Below are positions 46,325-56,843 of a stretch of DNA of 64,000 nt, piece after piece. The position numbers and the translations under genes are program-made. The notes under the pieces are model-generated. The model was given only the letters and a program-made list of their open reading frames with translations. It was not told the DNA's origin and searched no databases. Source of the DNA: Mycolicibacterium sp. MU0050 (GTDB lineage Bacteria; Actinomycetota; Actinomycetes; Mycobacteriales; Mycobacteriaceae); the NCBI RefSeq assembly GCF_963378085.1, contig NZ_OY726395.1:2604001-2668000 (forward strand), read 5' to 3'. Each line of letters begins with the position of its first letter. The first letter of the stretch is position 1.

Positions 46325-46687
46325 CGTGCTACCTCTGTCTAAAGAATTAATTGACAAATGGACACAATGACCAGAGGCTCGGAACCTTTCAGTGAATCGA
46401 AAGCCCAAATCGGGCGCTGCCACAACCTTGCGGACTATACAATGCGGCCAAATGTGATGGGCGACACCGTCAAACGCTGCCCCGGCACGGGACCGAATTC
46501 GAGTACATTCACACCGCTATCCAGTTGTCAACACCGGTGCCCGTGATCACTAATTTGAACAATTCACGGTTGCCCGCCATTTGCGGCACAATCGCGTGGG
46601 CTCGCCAAAGGCGGGGCTTGCGCAATCGCGGCCGACGGGCCCGTGGCGTGGGGAACTGGACGCGCCGCGGATGGTTAGCTGTCCGGC
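46325..46687. other. Intergenic promoter region of the symporter
   Basis: 363 bases without a convincing gene, richer in A+T than its surroundings. On the minus strand TATAGT (46439-46434) is a good -10 box for the symporter and would give a leader of about 110 bases. The words TTGACAA (46351-46357) and TTGTCAA (46525-46531) are reverse complements of each other. A 62-codon open frame at 46358-46546 on the plus strand has no ribosome site and no recognisable features. The S4 gene promoter should lie near the right end. Confidence 0.5.
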
Positions 46688-46900
46688 ATGAACGACGTGT
46701 CCATCCGCGACGACACCATCCGGCTCGGCCAGTTCCTCAAGCTGGCCGGGCTCATCGACTCGGGGGCCGACGCGAAGTCGGTCATCGCCGACGGGCTGGT
46801 CACCGTCAACGGCGAGGTGGAGCTCCGGCGCGGTCGGCAGCTGCGCCGCGGGGACACCGTGTCGGTGGACGGACACGAGGCCCGGGTGACGGGCCCCTAG
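46688..46900 (+). CDS. Small S4-domain RNA-binding protein
   Basis: A 70-residue protein made up of a single S4 domain: IRLGQFLKLAGLIDSGADAKSVIADGLVTVNGEVELRRGRQL with the usual Arg/Lys-rich end and GDTVSVDG. It resembles YbcJ/YaaA-type S4 proteins that bind structured RNA or ribosomes; the target is unknown. It ends 7 bases from the convergent ileS stop. TAGCTG ends 6 bases before the ATG, so a leaderless mRNA is possible, though this box lacks the final T. Confidence 0.8.
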   Translation: MNDVSIRDDTIRLGQFLKLAGLIDSGADAKSVIADGLVTVNGEVELRRGRQLRRGDTVSVDGHEARVTGP

Positions 46901-46907
46901 CGGGCTC

Positions 46908-49900
46908 TCAGGCCTGCGAAGCCTTCGCGAGCGTGACCCGCACCCCGTCACCGATCTCGACGCCGTCGGCGACGTCGTCGGCCGCCACCAGATCAAAACT
47001 GGTCGCCAGGATCTCACCGGCGATCAGGTCGCGATGGGTGCGGGCCCAGGGTTCCTTTTCGGCCGGCACGGACATCTTGACCGCGACCCGATCGGACACC
47101 TCGAGGCCGGTCGACTTGCGCAGGTCCTGCAGCTCTCGGATGCGGTCCTTGGCCCAGCCCTCGGCCTCCAACTCCGGCGTCACGGTCGGGTCGAGCACCA
47201 CCAGGCCGGCGCCGTCGGGCAGCGCGGCCGTGGAACCGGGCTCGGCGGCAACCAGTTTCGAGCTGAACTCCGCGGGCAGCAACGTGGCCGGTCCGGCCGT
47301 CAGGGTGCCGTCGGCGTTGAGCACGCCGGCGCCGGACTTGACCGCCTTGATCGCGGCCTGCACGTCCTTGCCGATGCGCGGGCCCGCGACGCGGGCGTTG
47401 ACCGTCAACTCGAAGCGGCCGAAGGCGGCGATGTCGTCGGTCAACTCGACGGCCTTGACGTTCAGTTCGTCGGCGATCAGATCGACGAACGGCCGCAGCG
47501 CCTCGGGATCGGTGACCGCCACGGTGAGCTTCGGCAGCGGCAACCGCACCCGCAGCTTCTTGGCCTTGCGCAGCGAGGACCCCAGCGAGCAGACGTCGCG
47601 GACCTGGTCCATGGCCGCCACCAGGGCGGGGTCGGTGGGCAGGTTGGCCTCGGGCCAGTCGGTCAGGTGCACCGATCGCTGTCCCGTCAGCCCGCGCCAG
47701 ATCACCTCGGTCGACAGCGGCAACAGCGGGGCGGCCAGTCGGGAGGTGACCTCGAGGACCGTGTGCAGGGTGTCGATCGCGTCGCGGTCTTCGTCCCAGA
47801 ACCGGTTACGCGACCGGCGCACATACCAATTCGTGAGCGCCTCGGTGAATGACCGCAGCTGCTCGCACGCCCCGGAGATGTCGCAGCTGTCCATCGCGGC
47901 GGTAAGGTCGTCGCGCAGCACGGCCAGCTTGGCCAGGATGTACCGGTCGAGCACGTGGGTCGAATCGGTCCGCCACTGCCCCACCTTCGGCGCGTACAGC
48001 GCCAGGAAGCTGTAGGCGTTCGACAGCGGCAACAGCACCTGACGCACACCTTCGCGGATGCCCTGCTCGGTGACGATCAGGTTGCCGCCGCGCAGGATCG
48101 GCGAGGCCATCAGGAACCAGCGCATGGCGTCGGACCCGTCGCGGTCGAACACCTCGCTGACATCCGGATAGTTGCGCAGCGACTTGCTCATCTTCTGGCC
48201 GTCGTTGCCCAGCACGATGCCGTGGCTGACACAGGTCTTGAAGGCGGGCTTGTCGAACAGTGCGGTGGCCAGCACATGCAGGGTGTAGAACCAGCCCCGC
48301 GTCTGGCCGATGTACTCGACGATGAAGTCGCCCGGGAAATGCGGGTCCTCGCCGGGCGCCGCCGGGTCCTCCCCCGCCGCCCGCCCCAAGAACCATTCCT
48401 TGTTCTCGAAGGGATAGTGCACCTGGGCAAACGGCATGGACCCCGAGTCGAACCAGACGTCGAAGACGTCCTCGATCCGGCGCATGGTCGACTTGCCCGT
48501 CGGGTCGTCCGGGTTGGGCCGGGTCAGCTCGTCGATGTAGGGCCGGTGCAGGTTGTCGGGCCGCACCCCGAAATCGCGTTCGAGCTCATCCAGCGAGCCG
48601 TAGACGTCGATCCGAGGGTAGGCCGGGTCGTCGGACGTCCACACCGGAATCGGGGTGCCCCAGTAGCGGTTTCGGGAGATCGACCAGTCGCGGGCGCCCT
48701 GCAGCCACTTGCCGAACTGGCCGTCCTTGACGTGTTCGGGATACCAGGTGATCTGCTGGTTGAGTTCGACCATGCGGTCCCGGAACTGGGTCACCTTGAC
48801 GAACCACGACGACACCGCGCGGTAGATCAGCGGGTTGCGGCAGCGCCAGCAGTGCGGGTACGAGTGCTCGTAGGTTTCGTGGCGCAGCAGCACCGGCGCG
48901 TTGACGGCCGCCGAACCGGTGCCGTTCTTCAGGTCCCGGATGATCTGCGGGTTCGCGTCGAAGACCTGCATGCCCTGGTAGTCCGGAACCTGAGCGTCGA
49001 AGCGGCCCTTGGAGTCCACCGGCGTCGCCGGGACGATCCCCACGGTGTCGGTGGTGGCCTTGTCGTCCTCGCCGTAGGCGGGGGCCATGTGCACGATGCC
49101 GGTGCCGTCCTCGGTGGTGACATAGTCGCCGCGCAGCACCTGGAAGGCGTTGTGCGCCTTGTCGGTACCGACGAAGTACGGGAACGGCGGCAGGTACCGC
49201 ACGCCCAGCAGATCGGCGCCGGTGTGGGTGCCGAGAACCTCGGGCTCCTCCCCCAGCTCCCGGGCGTAGGCGGCCAGTCTGGCCTGCGCCAACACGTAGC
49301 GGTTGCCGTCGGGTCCCCGGACCTCGACATAGTCGACCTCCGGATGGACCGCGACGGCCTGGTTCGACGGCAGGGTCCACGGCGTGGTGGTCCACACCAG
49401 CAGGTGCGCCCCGGCCAGCGGCCCCTCGGTCACCCGCAGCCCGACAGTGATCGCCGGATCCTGCCGGCTCTGATAGACGTCGTCGTCCATCCGCAGTTCG
49501 TGGCTGGACAACGGGGTCTCGTCGTTCCAGCAGTACGGCAGCACCCGGAAGCCCTCGTAGGCCAGTCCCTTGTCCCACAGTTGCTTGAACGCCCAGATCA
49601 CCGACTCCATGAAGGTGAGATCCAGGGTCTTGTAGTCGTTGTCGAAGTCGACCCAGCGGGCCTGCCGCGTGACGTAGGCGCGCCATTCGTCGGTGTACTT
49701 GAGCACCGAGGCCCGACACGCGTCGTTGAACTTCTCGATGCCCATCTCTTCGATCTGGGCCTTGTCGGTGATCCCCAGCTGCCGCTGCACTTCGAGTTCG
49801 GCGGGCAGGCCGTGGGTGTCCCACCCGAACCGGCGTTCCACCTTGTAGCCGCGCATGGTGCGGTACCGCGGGACGATGTCCTTGACGTAGCCGGTCAGCA

Positions 49901-50123
49901 GGTGGCCGTAGTGCGGCAGTCCGTTGGCGAAGGGCGGCCCGTCGTAGAAGACGTACTCCGGCGCACCCTCCCGGCGCGCGATCGAGGCCCGGAACGTGTC
50001 GTCGGCGTCCCAGTACTCGAGCACCTCGGCTTCGAGCTCCGGAAAGCTCGGCGCCCCAACGGAGCCCGACCCGAACTTGGGATAGGCGTTGGGGCTGGTG
50101 TGCGGAGTCCCACTGTCGGCCAC
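46908..50123 (-). CDS. ileS: Isoleucyl-tRNA synthetase IleS
   Basis: A class I aminoacyl-tRNA synthetase of 1071 residues that charges tRNA-Ile. The HIGH motif is LPHYGH, in [22 protein letters not shown] sequence, and the KMSKS loop is [10 protein letters not shown]; the CP1 editing domain lies between them. The length and start resemble the eukaryote-like IleS2 class. The start is GTG at 50123, with AGGAG 10 bases upstream that is buried in a hairpin (50129-50167). Expression is expected to be controlled by the T-box leader, which senses uncharged tRNA-Ile. Confidence 0.96.
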   Translation of the reverse strand: MADSGTPHTSPNAYPKFGSGSVGAPSFPELEAEVLEYWDADDTFRASIARREGAPEYVFYDGPPFANGLPHYGHLLTGYVKDIVPRYRTMRGYKVERRFGWDTHGLPAELEVQRQLGITDKAQIEEMGIEKFNDACRASVLKYTDEWRAYVTRQARWVDFDNDYKTLDLTFMESVIWAFKQLWDKGLAYEGFRVLPYCWNDETPLSSHELRMDDDVYQSRQDPAITVGLRVTEGPLAGAHLLVWTTTPWTLPSNQAVAVHPEVDYVEVRGPDGNRYVLAQARLAAYARELGEEPEVLGTHTGADLLGVRYLPPFPYFVGTDKAHNAFQVLRGDYVTTEDGTGIVHMAPAYGEDDKATTDTVGIVPATPVDSKGRFDAQVPDYQGMQVFDANPQIIRDLKNGTGSAAVNAPVLLRHETYEHSYPHCWRCRNPLIYRAVSSWFVKVTQFRDRMVELNQQITWYPEHVKDGQFGKWLQGARDWSISRNRYWGTPIPVWTSDDPAYPRIDVYGSLDELERDFGVRPDNLHRPYIDELTRPNPDDPTGKSTMRRIEDVFDVWFDSGSMPFAQVHYPFENKEWFLGRAAGEDPAAPGEDPHFPGDFIVEYIGQTRGWFYTLHVLATALFDKPAFKTCVSHGIVLGNDGQKMSKSLRNYPDVSEVFDRDGSDAMRWFLMASPILRGGNLIVTEQGIREGVRQVLLPLSNAYSFLALYAPKVGQWRTDSTHVLDRYILAKLAVLRDDLTAAMDSCDISGACEQLRSFTEALTNWYVRRSRNRFWDEDRDAIDTLHTVLEVTSRLAAPLLPLSTEVIWRGLTGQRSVHLTDWPEANLPTDPALVAAMDQVRDVCSLGSSLRKAKKLRVRLPLPKLTVAVTDPEALRPFVDLIADELNVKAVELTDDIAAFGRFELTVNARVAGPRIGKDVQAAIKAVKSGAGVLNADGTLTAGPATLLPAEFSSKLVAAEPGSTAALPDGAGLVVLDPTVTPELEAEGWAKDRIRELQDLRKSTGLEVSDRVAVKMSVPAEKEPWARTHRDLIAGEILATSFDLVAADDVADGVEIGDGVRVTLAKASQA

Positions 50124-50128
50124 TGCGT

Positions 50129-50340
50129 GTCGTCTCCTGTGCCTGGCATCTTCGGCACGGGGACGACGTCGCGCACGGTGCGCGAGCGCCGCGGTACCAC
50201 CCCGCTTGCGCGCCGTGGGGCGCGCCGCTCAACTTCGATCGGCTGTGACGGGCCGCACCCGTTCGGTTCTACTGCGCCCGTCGACCGGGCGGTTCTTCCG
50301 AAAGCTCCCCGGTGATGGCCGGATCAACGCTGTTTGTGTC
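50129..50340 (-). promoter_or_regulatory. T-box riboswitch in the ileS leader (translational type)
   Basis: On the minus strand, the canonical T-box GGGGTGGTACCGCG is at about 50203-50190. Upstream, a short Stem I holds the likely isoleucine specifier ATC (50316-50314) in a loop closed by CCGG/CCGG. Downstream, a hairpin at 50167-50129 pairs GTCGTC with GACGAC and GTGCC with GGCAC and hides the AGGAG at 50138-50134. Uncharged tRNA-Ile would favour the alternative fold and free the ribosome site. This fits known actinobacterial ileS T-boxes. Confidence 0.9.
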
Positions 50341-50341
50341 G

Positions 50342-50347
50342 ATTCTA
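50342..50347 (-). promoter_or_regulatory. -10 box of the ileS T-box transcript
   Basis: TAGAAT on the minus strand, one change from TATAAT. It predicts a transcript start near 50335 and so a leader of about 210 bases that contains the whole T-box. Confidence 0.55.
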
Positions 50348-50372
50348 GACAGCGAGGCAAATCCGTGCCCAC

Positions 50373-50930
50373 TCAGCCGGAGACCACCTCGATGAGCGCC
50401 AGCGGTAGCTGCTCGTCGAACTCCTCGATGGTGTGCCGATCGAAGCTGCGGGTGTCGTACCACCAGTTCAGGTAGATCACATCGGCGCCGCGGCGGGCGT
50501 GCAAGGCCAGCAGGTGGCCGACGGGCGCGGTGGTGCCGGCCACGCACGAGCGGTAGGAAACCCGAACCGCGCCGGCGCCAGCACCCGGCGCCACCACGGC
50601 CGCCGGGTGGGTCGCGTCGGCGCCGCGCAGGTCCCTGCACTGCAAGCGAATGGATCGCTGCGCGGCCTCGCCGTCGAGCACCATGGCCAGCGATCCCGGG
50701 CCGACGGTCCGTGCAATCGCGCAGCCCAGTGCCGCCACCAGAATCGTCTCGAAATCCGCGCCGTGGGCCACGCCCGGGGACGTCACCTCCGCCGTCAGGA
50801 CGGGGTTGAGCCGGCCGGCCAGCTTTGCCATGTCGGTGCCGAGCGGAGGGTCCTCGACCCACCGGTCGGTGAGCCACCGCGCATCGTCGCGTCCGGGGGT
50901 TGCCGGCCGAAGCATGGATGTTGTGGGCAT
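50373..50930 (-). CDS. Hypothetical protein with condensation-domain-like C-terminus
   Basis: A 185-residue protein of uncertain function. Its second half (DFETILVAALGCAIARTV, VRVSYRSCVAGTTAP, and VIYLNWWYDTRSFDRHTIEEF with DEQLPLALIEV) resembles the C-terminal part of NRPS condensation or acyltransferase-like domains, without an HHxxxDG catalytic motif. So it may be a binding or structural remnant of that fold. TACGGT (50942-50937) ends 6 bases before the ATG, suggesting a leaderless mRNA. It is divergent from the HTH/membrane protein pair, with clustered palindromes in between. The fold match is tentative. Confidence 0.6.
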   Translation of the reverse strand: MPTTSMLRPATPGRDDARWLTDRWVEDPPLGTDMAKLAGRLNPVLTAEVTSPGVAHGADFETILVAALGCAIARTVGPGSLAMVLDGEAAQRSIRLQCRDLRGADATHPAAVVAPGAGAGAVRVSYRSCVAGTTAPVGHLLALHARRGADVIYLNWWYDTRSFDRHTIEEFDEQLPLALIEVVSG

Positions 50931-50936
50931 GGGACC

Positions 50937-50942
50937 ACCGTA
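50937..50942 (-). promoter_or_regulatory. -10 box of the condensation-like gene
   Basis: TACGGT on the minus strand ends 6 bases before the ATG at 50930, with no SD sequence: a leaderless promoter candidate. Confidence 0.5.
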
Positions 50943-50951
50943 TGCCTGTTG

Positions 50952-50965
50952 TCCCAGAAATGGGA
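50952..50965. repeat. Palindrome TCCCA-GAAA-TGGGA
   Basis: Perfect 5-base arms around a 4-base centre, 10 bases upstream of the -10 box of the condensation-like gene. Candidate operator; see also the palindrome at 50982-50997. Confidence 0.4.
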
Positions 50966-50981
50966 GAACTGTGCCAATTCT

Positions 50982-50997
50982 TTGACATTTGTGTCAA
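50982..50997. promoter_or_regulatory. Palindrome TTGACA-TTTG-TGTCAA in the divergent promoter
   Basis: A perfect 6-base inverted repeat with a 4-base centre. Nearby TGTGCCAAT and TGTGTCAAT form an imperfect direct repeat (about 50971-50998). Placed between two divergent leaderless promoters, this looks like an operator, perhaps for the adjacent HTH protein; that link is inferred. Confidence 0.5.
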
Positions 50998-51053
50998 TAC
51001 CTGCCCACCCGCACGGAAAACGGCTAACCCTGTCACCCCTGGGACGGCCCGGC

Positions 51054-51059
51054 TATGGT
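51054..51059 (+). promoter_or_regulatory. -10 box of the HTH gene
   Basis: TATGGT ends exactly 6 bases before the GTG at 51066. No SD sequence is present, so a leaderless mRNA is expected. Confidence 0.55.
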
Positions 51060-51065
51060 GTAGCG

Positions 51066-51428
51066 GTGCCCCGCACCGATGAGAACGGCCGGCAACTCAA
51101 AGCCCTGCTGGACTATTTGCTCGACGGCGATGTCGACGCGAAGGCGATCTACACCGCTCTCGGGGTGTCGAGCAGCACTTACTACCGCCGCATCAAAGAC
51201 AGCGACTACCCCAACGCCGAAGAACTGCGTCTGGTCGCGGATCGGTTCGCGCTGAGCTATCCCGACCTGCAGATTCGCTTCGGCTTGATGAGCCGCCAAG
51301 AGGTGTACCACTACCTGGAGTCGGCGCCGGTGGCCGTGGCCTCGGTCACCGATCGCGCCGCGGTCACGCGCACCCCGCGACCGAAGTTGTCGCAACTGTC
51401 ACCACGTCCCGACGCGCCGCCGCTGTAG
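51066..51428 (+). CDS. HTH DNA-binding protein
   Basis: A 120-residue protein with an N-terminal Cro/XRE-like helix-turn-helix (about 14-60: DAKAIYTALGVSSSTYYRRI, then NAEELRLVADRFALS) and a short C-terminal tail rich in Pro, Thr and Arg. It is a probable regulator of its own divergent promoter region. The GTG start is set by the -10 box TATGGT 6 bases upstream; a longer open frame runs in antisense to the condensation-like gene and is discounted. The membrane protein gene follows after 34 bases. The regulated genes are unknown. Confidence 0.7.
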   Translation: MPRTDENGRQLKALLDYLLDGDVDAKAIYTALGVSSSTYYRRIKDSDYPNAEELRLVADRFALSYPDLQIRFGLMSRQEVYHYLESAPVAVASVTDRAAVTRTPRPKLSQLSPRPDAPPL

Positions 51429-51462
51429 CCGCCCATCCGGACTCTTTCGAAAGCGTTCCACG

Positions 51463-52197
51463 ATGTCCCTGACGTTGCTGATCACGATCACGATCGTGTG
51501 CATTGGATGGAGTCTGTGGATTCGACGGTTGACCTGGTCGTGCCGCTGGGAGGTGGCGGCGACCCTCAACATCGCGCTGCAGGGTGGGGCGGTGCTGTTG
51601 ATGTCGCCCTGGGCCTCGGCGACGCTGGGGCCGATGCTCTACGAGCTGACGGGCAAGTGGAATCTCGAGGACTACCTGGGCCACGACCTCTACATTGTCG
51701 CCGCGTCGGCGATCGTCTACAACGCGATCGGCCGCCTCCAAGAGGATTCGGCCATGCAGGAGATGTTCAAGCAGTACGTGGAGCGACCCGCGACACTGTG
51801 CATCCCGGTGCTGCTGGCCACCTTCTGGCTGGGCAATGGCGCGGCGGTCTACCACCCGGACTTCTTCCAGTTGCGCACCGACTTCTGGTTGTCCGCCTAC
51901 TGGGTGCTGCTGTGCTCGATGCTGTTCTATCTCTTGGCCTTCGGCGTGCGGGCCATGCTGGTGTTGCGTCGGGATCCGCGTTCTCGCCGGATCGCCACGG
52001 TGTACCTGATCGCCTCGGCCAGCGGCATGCTCGCCTGCGCGATACGCATCCTCACCGCCCTGGTGCCCGAGCTGCAGCCGCTCGAAAACGGACGGCTCGT
52101 ATGGTTTTTCGCCTGCGCCTGCGGCGCGGTGTTCGCGCTGGCCGCCGCCCACTCCTGGCGGGTGAAGATCCGCGGGCTGACCGGGGTGCCGCGCTGA
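51463..52197 (+). CDS. Seven-helix membrane protein
   Basis: A 244-residue integral membrane protein with about seven helices (roughly 2-19, 28-50, 73-90, 108-129, 139-165, 176-200, 209-230). Loops are short, and a charged one (QEDSAMQEMFKQYVERP) follows helix three. No enzymatic motif is recognised. It resembles in shape the MAB_1171c-type putative transporters that are often encoded beside XRE regulators in actinobacteria; this is a loose comparison. It follows the HTH gene by 34 bases and is probably co-transcribed. It ends 19 bases before the convergent hydrolase gene. Confidence 0.7.
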   Translation: MSLTLLITITIVCIGWSLWIRRLTWSCRWEVAATLNIALQGGAVLLMSPWASATLGPMLYELTGKWNLEDYLGHDLYIVAASAIVYNAIGRLQEDSAMQEMFKQYVERPATLCIPVLLATFWLGNGAAVYHPDFFQLRTDFWLSAYWVLLCSMLFYLLAFGVRAMLVLRRDPRSRRIATVYLIASASGMLACAIRILTALVPELQPLENGRLVWFFACACGAVFALAAAHSWRVKIRGLTGVPR

Positions 52198-52216
52198 GCG
52201 AGGCTCGGAATCCGAA

Positions 52217-53488
52217 TCACACCACCGCGGAGGCGGACTCTTCCCAGTACGGCGCGCCCAGCTCCCGGATCGGTTCGAAACCGTGCGTGCGGGCCAGCCC
52301 GGCGCCCCGCCGGATGAGCGCGGCCGTCGCGACGAAGCCGGCCTGATCGGGAACCACGAACGGGGTCAACAGTCGGTTGTGCACCACCGAGAACGACAGC
52401 CTCAGGCTCGGGATCGCCCAGCCCACCGAGCCGCCGAGACCGACATGGCCGAAGCCGGGCAGCACCCCAGGGAGGGGCAGCGCGTGATAGCCCAGATGGA
52501 ACGCCATCGGCATGCCCACGCTCCGGTCGGGGCGCAGGCTGCGACGCCCCGTCAGTCCCGCGGCGATCTCCGGCGACAGGTATCGGGTGTCGTCGATGGC
52601 GCCCCCGTTTGCGATGGCGCCGTACATCCGCGCCAGGCCACGGGCGGTGGCCACCCCGTTCGCCGACGGAATTTCACTGTCCAACAACGGGATATCGCCC
52701 TGGACCACGGCGCGCATGCCCGGGAAGTACAGCGCACCGAAGCCGGCGGTCATCTGCAACATCGCAGCCCGCGGAGCCAGATAGTTGAACACCGGGTTCT
52801 GGATGTTCAGCTGCGGGTGGATGATCTGGGCCGGCCGCGTCGGCGCTGCCGCATCGGGGCGGCCGAGGTGTATCCCATCGGTGTTCAGCGGTGCGGCGAC
52901 CTCTTCGCGGAACAGCTGTCGCATCCCCTTACCGGTCACCGCCCGCGCGAGCCCGGCGAGCAACCAGCCGTAGGTGATCGCGTGATAGGCGGGCTTGCCG
53001 CGCAGCTGCGAGGCCGGCGCCGCGGCGATCCACTCCTCCATGCGCTCGTGGTTCATGATGTCGGCCTTGCTCAGGCCGTTGAGATGGGACAGGCCCGCCC
53101 GGTGACTCATGATCTCGCGCACTGTGATGTCGGCCTTGCCGTTGGCGCCGAACTCGGGCCAGTACTCGGCCACCGGGGTGTCGTAGTCCACCAGCCCGCG
53201 GTCGGCGAGCCGGTGGATGACCGTCGAGGCCACGCCCTTGGTAGCGGAGAACACCATCGCGCCGGTGTCGGCGGTCCAGGGCTGCCGACCGCGCCGGTCC
53301 GACCAGCCGGTCCAGATGTCCACCACCGGCTTGCCGTCGAGATAGACGGCCAGCGCGCCGCCGCCGAATCGACGATGAGGGAACATGCTGGCGAACGCGC
53401 GCACCGCGCAGGAGAAGTTCGGGTCGGCCGCGCCGCCCACGCCGTCGGGAAGCGCTACGCTGCGCTCCCGGGCAAAAGCTTTGCTCAC
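52217..53488 (-). CDS. Beta-lactamase-fold serine hydrolase/esterase (LipL-like)
   Basis: A 423-residue serine hydrolase of the class C beta-lactamase/EstB family. The SxxK nucleophile motif is SATK (about 81-84), the Tyr base is probably in PAYHAITYG, and HVGLGGSVGW is the KTG-like third block. Relatives such as LipL (Rv1497) hydrolyse short esters, not usually beta-lactams. It has no clear signal peptide. It follows meaB as in M. tuberculosis but has its own leaderless promoter: TAGATT (53501-53496) ends 7 bases before the GTG start. Confidence 0.88.
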   Translation of the reverse strand: MSKAFARERSVALPDGVGGAADPNFSCAVRAFASMFPHRRFGGGALAVYLDGKPVVDIWTGWSDRRGRQPWTADTGAMVFSATKGVASTVIHRLADRGLVDYDTPVAEYWPEFGANGKADITVREIMSHRAGLSHLNGLSKADIMNHERMEEWIAAAPASQLRGKPAYHAITYGWLLAGLARAVTGKGMRQLFREEVAAPLNTDGIHLGRPDAAAPTRPAQIIHPQLNIQNPVFNYLAPRAAMLQMTAGFGALYFPGMRAVVQGDIPLLDSEIPSANGVATARGLARMYGAIANGGAIDDTRYLSPEIAAGLTGRRSLRPDRSVGMPMAFHLGYHALPLPGVLPGFGHVGLGGSVGWAIPSLRLSFSVVHNRLLTPFVVPDQAGFVATAALIRRGAGLARTHGFEPIRELGAPYWEESASAVV

Positions 53489-53495
53489 CTAGCCA

Positions 53496-53501
53496 AATCT
53501 A
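53496..53501 (-). promoter_or_regulatory. -10 box of the LipL-like hydrolase gene
   Basis: TAGATT on the minus strand ends 7 bases before the GTG start at 53488, without an SD sequence: a leaderless promoter candidate within the 63-base gap after meaB. Confidence 0.55.
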
Positions 53502-53551
53502 CCCGTTACATCGGGCAAACAAACCCCGGTTTATCGAACTGTTAGTCTCGG

Positions 53552-54541
53552 TCACTCGGCTGCCGTGTCCAGGATGCGGGCCGCCGCCAGCGCGGGGGTC
53601 AGCTCGCCGTCGCGGACCTGCCGCTCGACCTCGCCGCGGATCCCCTTGACCCCCGGGTGGTCCAACACCCGGTCGAGCACCGCGTCACGCACCATCGCCC
53701 AGGTCCATTCGACCTGCTGGGTCCGCCGCCGCGCCTCGAACTCGCCGGCCGCGGTCAAGACCTCGCGATGCTTGAGCACGCTGTCCCACAGCTCCCCGAG
53801 ACCGGTCTGCTCCAGGGCACTCATGGTCAGCACCGGCGGTCGCCACAGCACCTCGCGCGGATAGATCAGCCGGATGGCGCCGGCGAGCTCGCGGGCCGCC
53901 TTCTTGGCCTCCACGACGTGGTTGCCGTCGGCCTTGTTGACCACGATGATGTCGGCGAGCTCCAGCACGCCCTTCTTGATGCCCTGCAGCTGGTCCCCGG
54001 TGCGGGCCAGGGTCAGGAAGATGAAGGTGTCCACCATCCCGGCGACAGTGACCTCGGACTGCCCGACACCGACCGTCTCCACCAGGATGACGTCGAAGCC
54101 CGCGGCCTCCAGCAGGACGATGGTCTCGCGGGTCGCCCGAGCCACCCCGCCCAGGGTGCCGGAGGTTGGCGAGGGCCGGATGTAAGCGTCCGGGTGCGCC
54201 GCCAGCCGCGACATCCGCGTCTTGTCACCCAGGATCGATCCACCGGTGCGCGTCGACGACGGGTCCACCGCGACCACCGCGACCCGGTGCCCCTGCTCGA
54301 TCAGGTACATCCCGAGCGCCTCGATCGATGTCGACTTGCCGACCCCGGGGACCCCGGTGATGCCGATGTGCATGGCCGAGCCGGCCTCCGGCATCAACTC
54401 CAGCAGCAACTCCTGGGCCTGCGCACGATGGTCGGTGCGGGTCGACTCCACCAGCGTGATCGCCCGGGCCAGCGCCGCACGCTCGCCACGGCGGATGCGG
54501 CCGGCGAATTCCTCGGTGCTCAGCTCCGACGGGGCAGTCAT
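53552..54541 (-). CDS. meaB: Methylmalonyl-CoA mutase-associated GTPase MeaB
   Basis: MeaB is a SIMIBI-class GTPase chaperone that protects methylmalonyl-CoA mutase and gates B12 cofactor loading. It is 329 residues. The P-loop is GVPGVGKS (63-70); other GTPase blocks are VAVDPSSTRTGGSILGDKTRM, ETVGVGQSE and NKADG. A C-terminal dimerisation arm follows. It starts 5 bases after the mutB stop, completing mutA-mutB-meaB. The pathway turns propionyl-CoA-derived methylmalonyl-CoA into succinyl-CoA, or the reverse for methyl-branched lipid precursors. Confidence 0.95.
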   Translation of the reverse strand: MTAPSELSTEEFAGRIRRGERAALARAITLVESTRTDHRAQAQELLLELMPEAGSAMHIGITGVPGVGKSTSIEALGMYLIEQGHRVAVVAVDPSSTRTGGSILGDKTRMSRLAAHPDAYIRPSPTSGTLGGVARATRETIVLLEAAGFDVILVETVGVGQSEVTVAGMVDTFIFLTLARTGDQLQGIKKGVLELADIIVVNKADGNHVVEAKKAARELAGAIRLIYPREVLWRPPVLTMSALEQTGLGELWDSVLKHREVLTAAGEFEARRRTQQVEWTWAMVRDAVLDRVLDHPGVKGIRGEVERQVRDGELTPALAAARILDTAAE

Positions 54542-54546
54542 CGCGA

Positions 54547-56841
<2,295 letters not shown>

Positions 56842-56843
56842 CG

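Noticed and set aside
46351..46531. TTGACAA and TTGTCAA as the two halves of one operator
   Set aside because: They are 167 bases apart and only 7 bases long, so chance is a fair explanation. Mentioned as context only.
46358..46546. 62-codon plus-strand open frame upstream of the S4 gene
   Set aside because: It has no ribosome site, no leaderless box at the right distance and no recognisable features. It spans the symporter control region.
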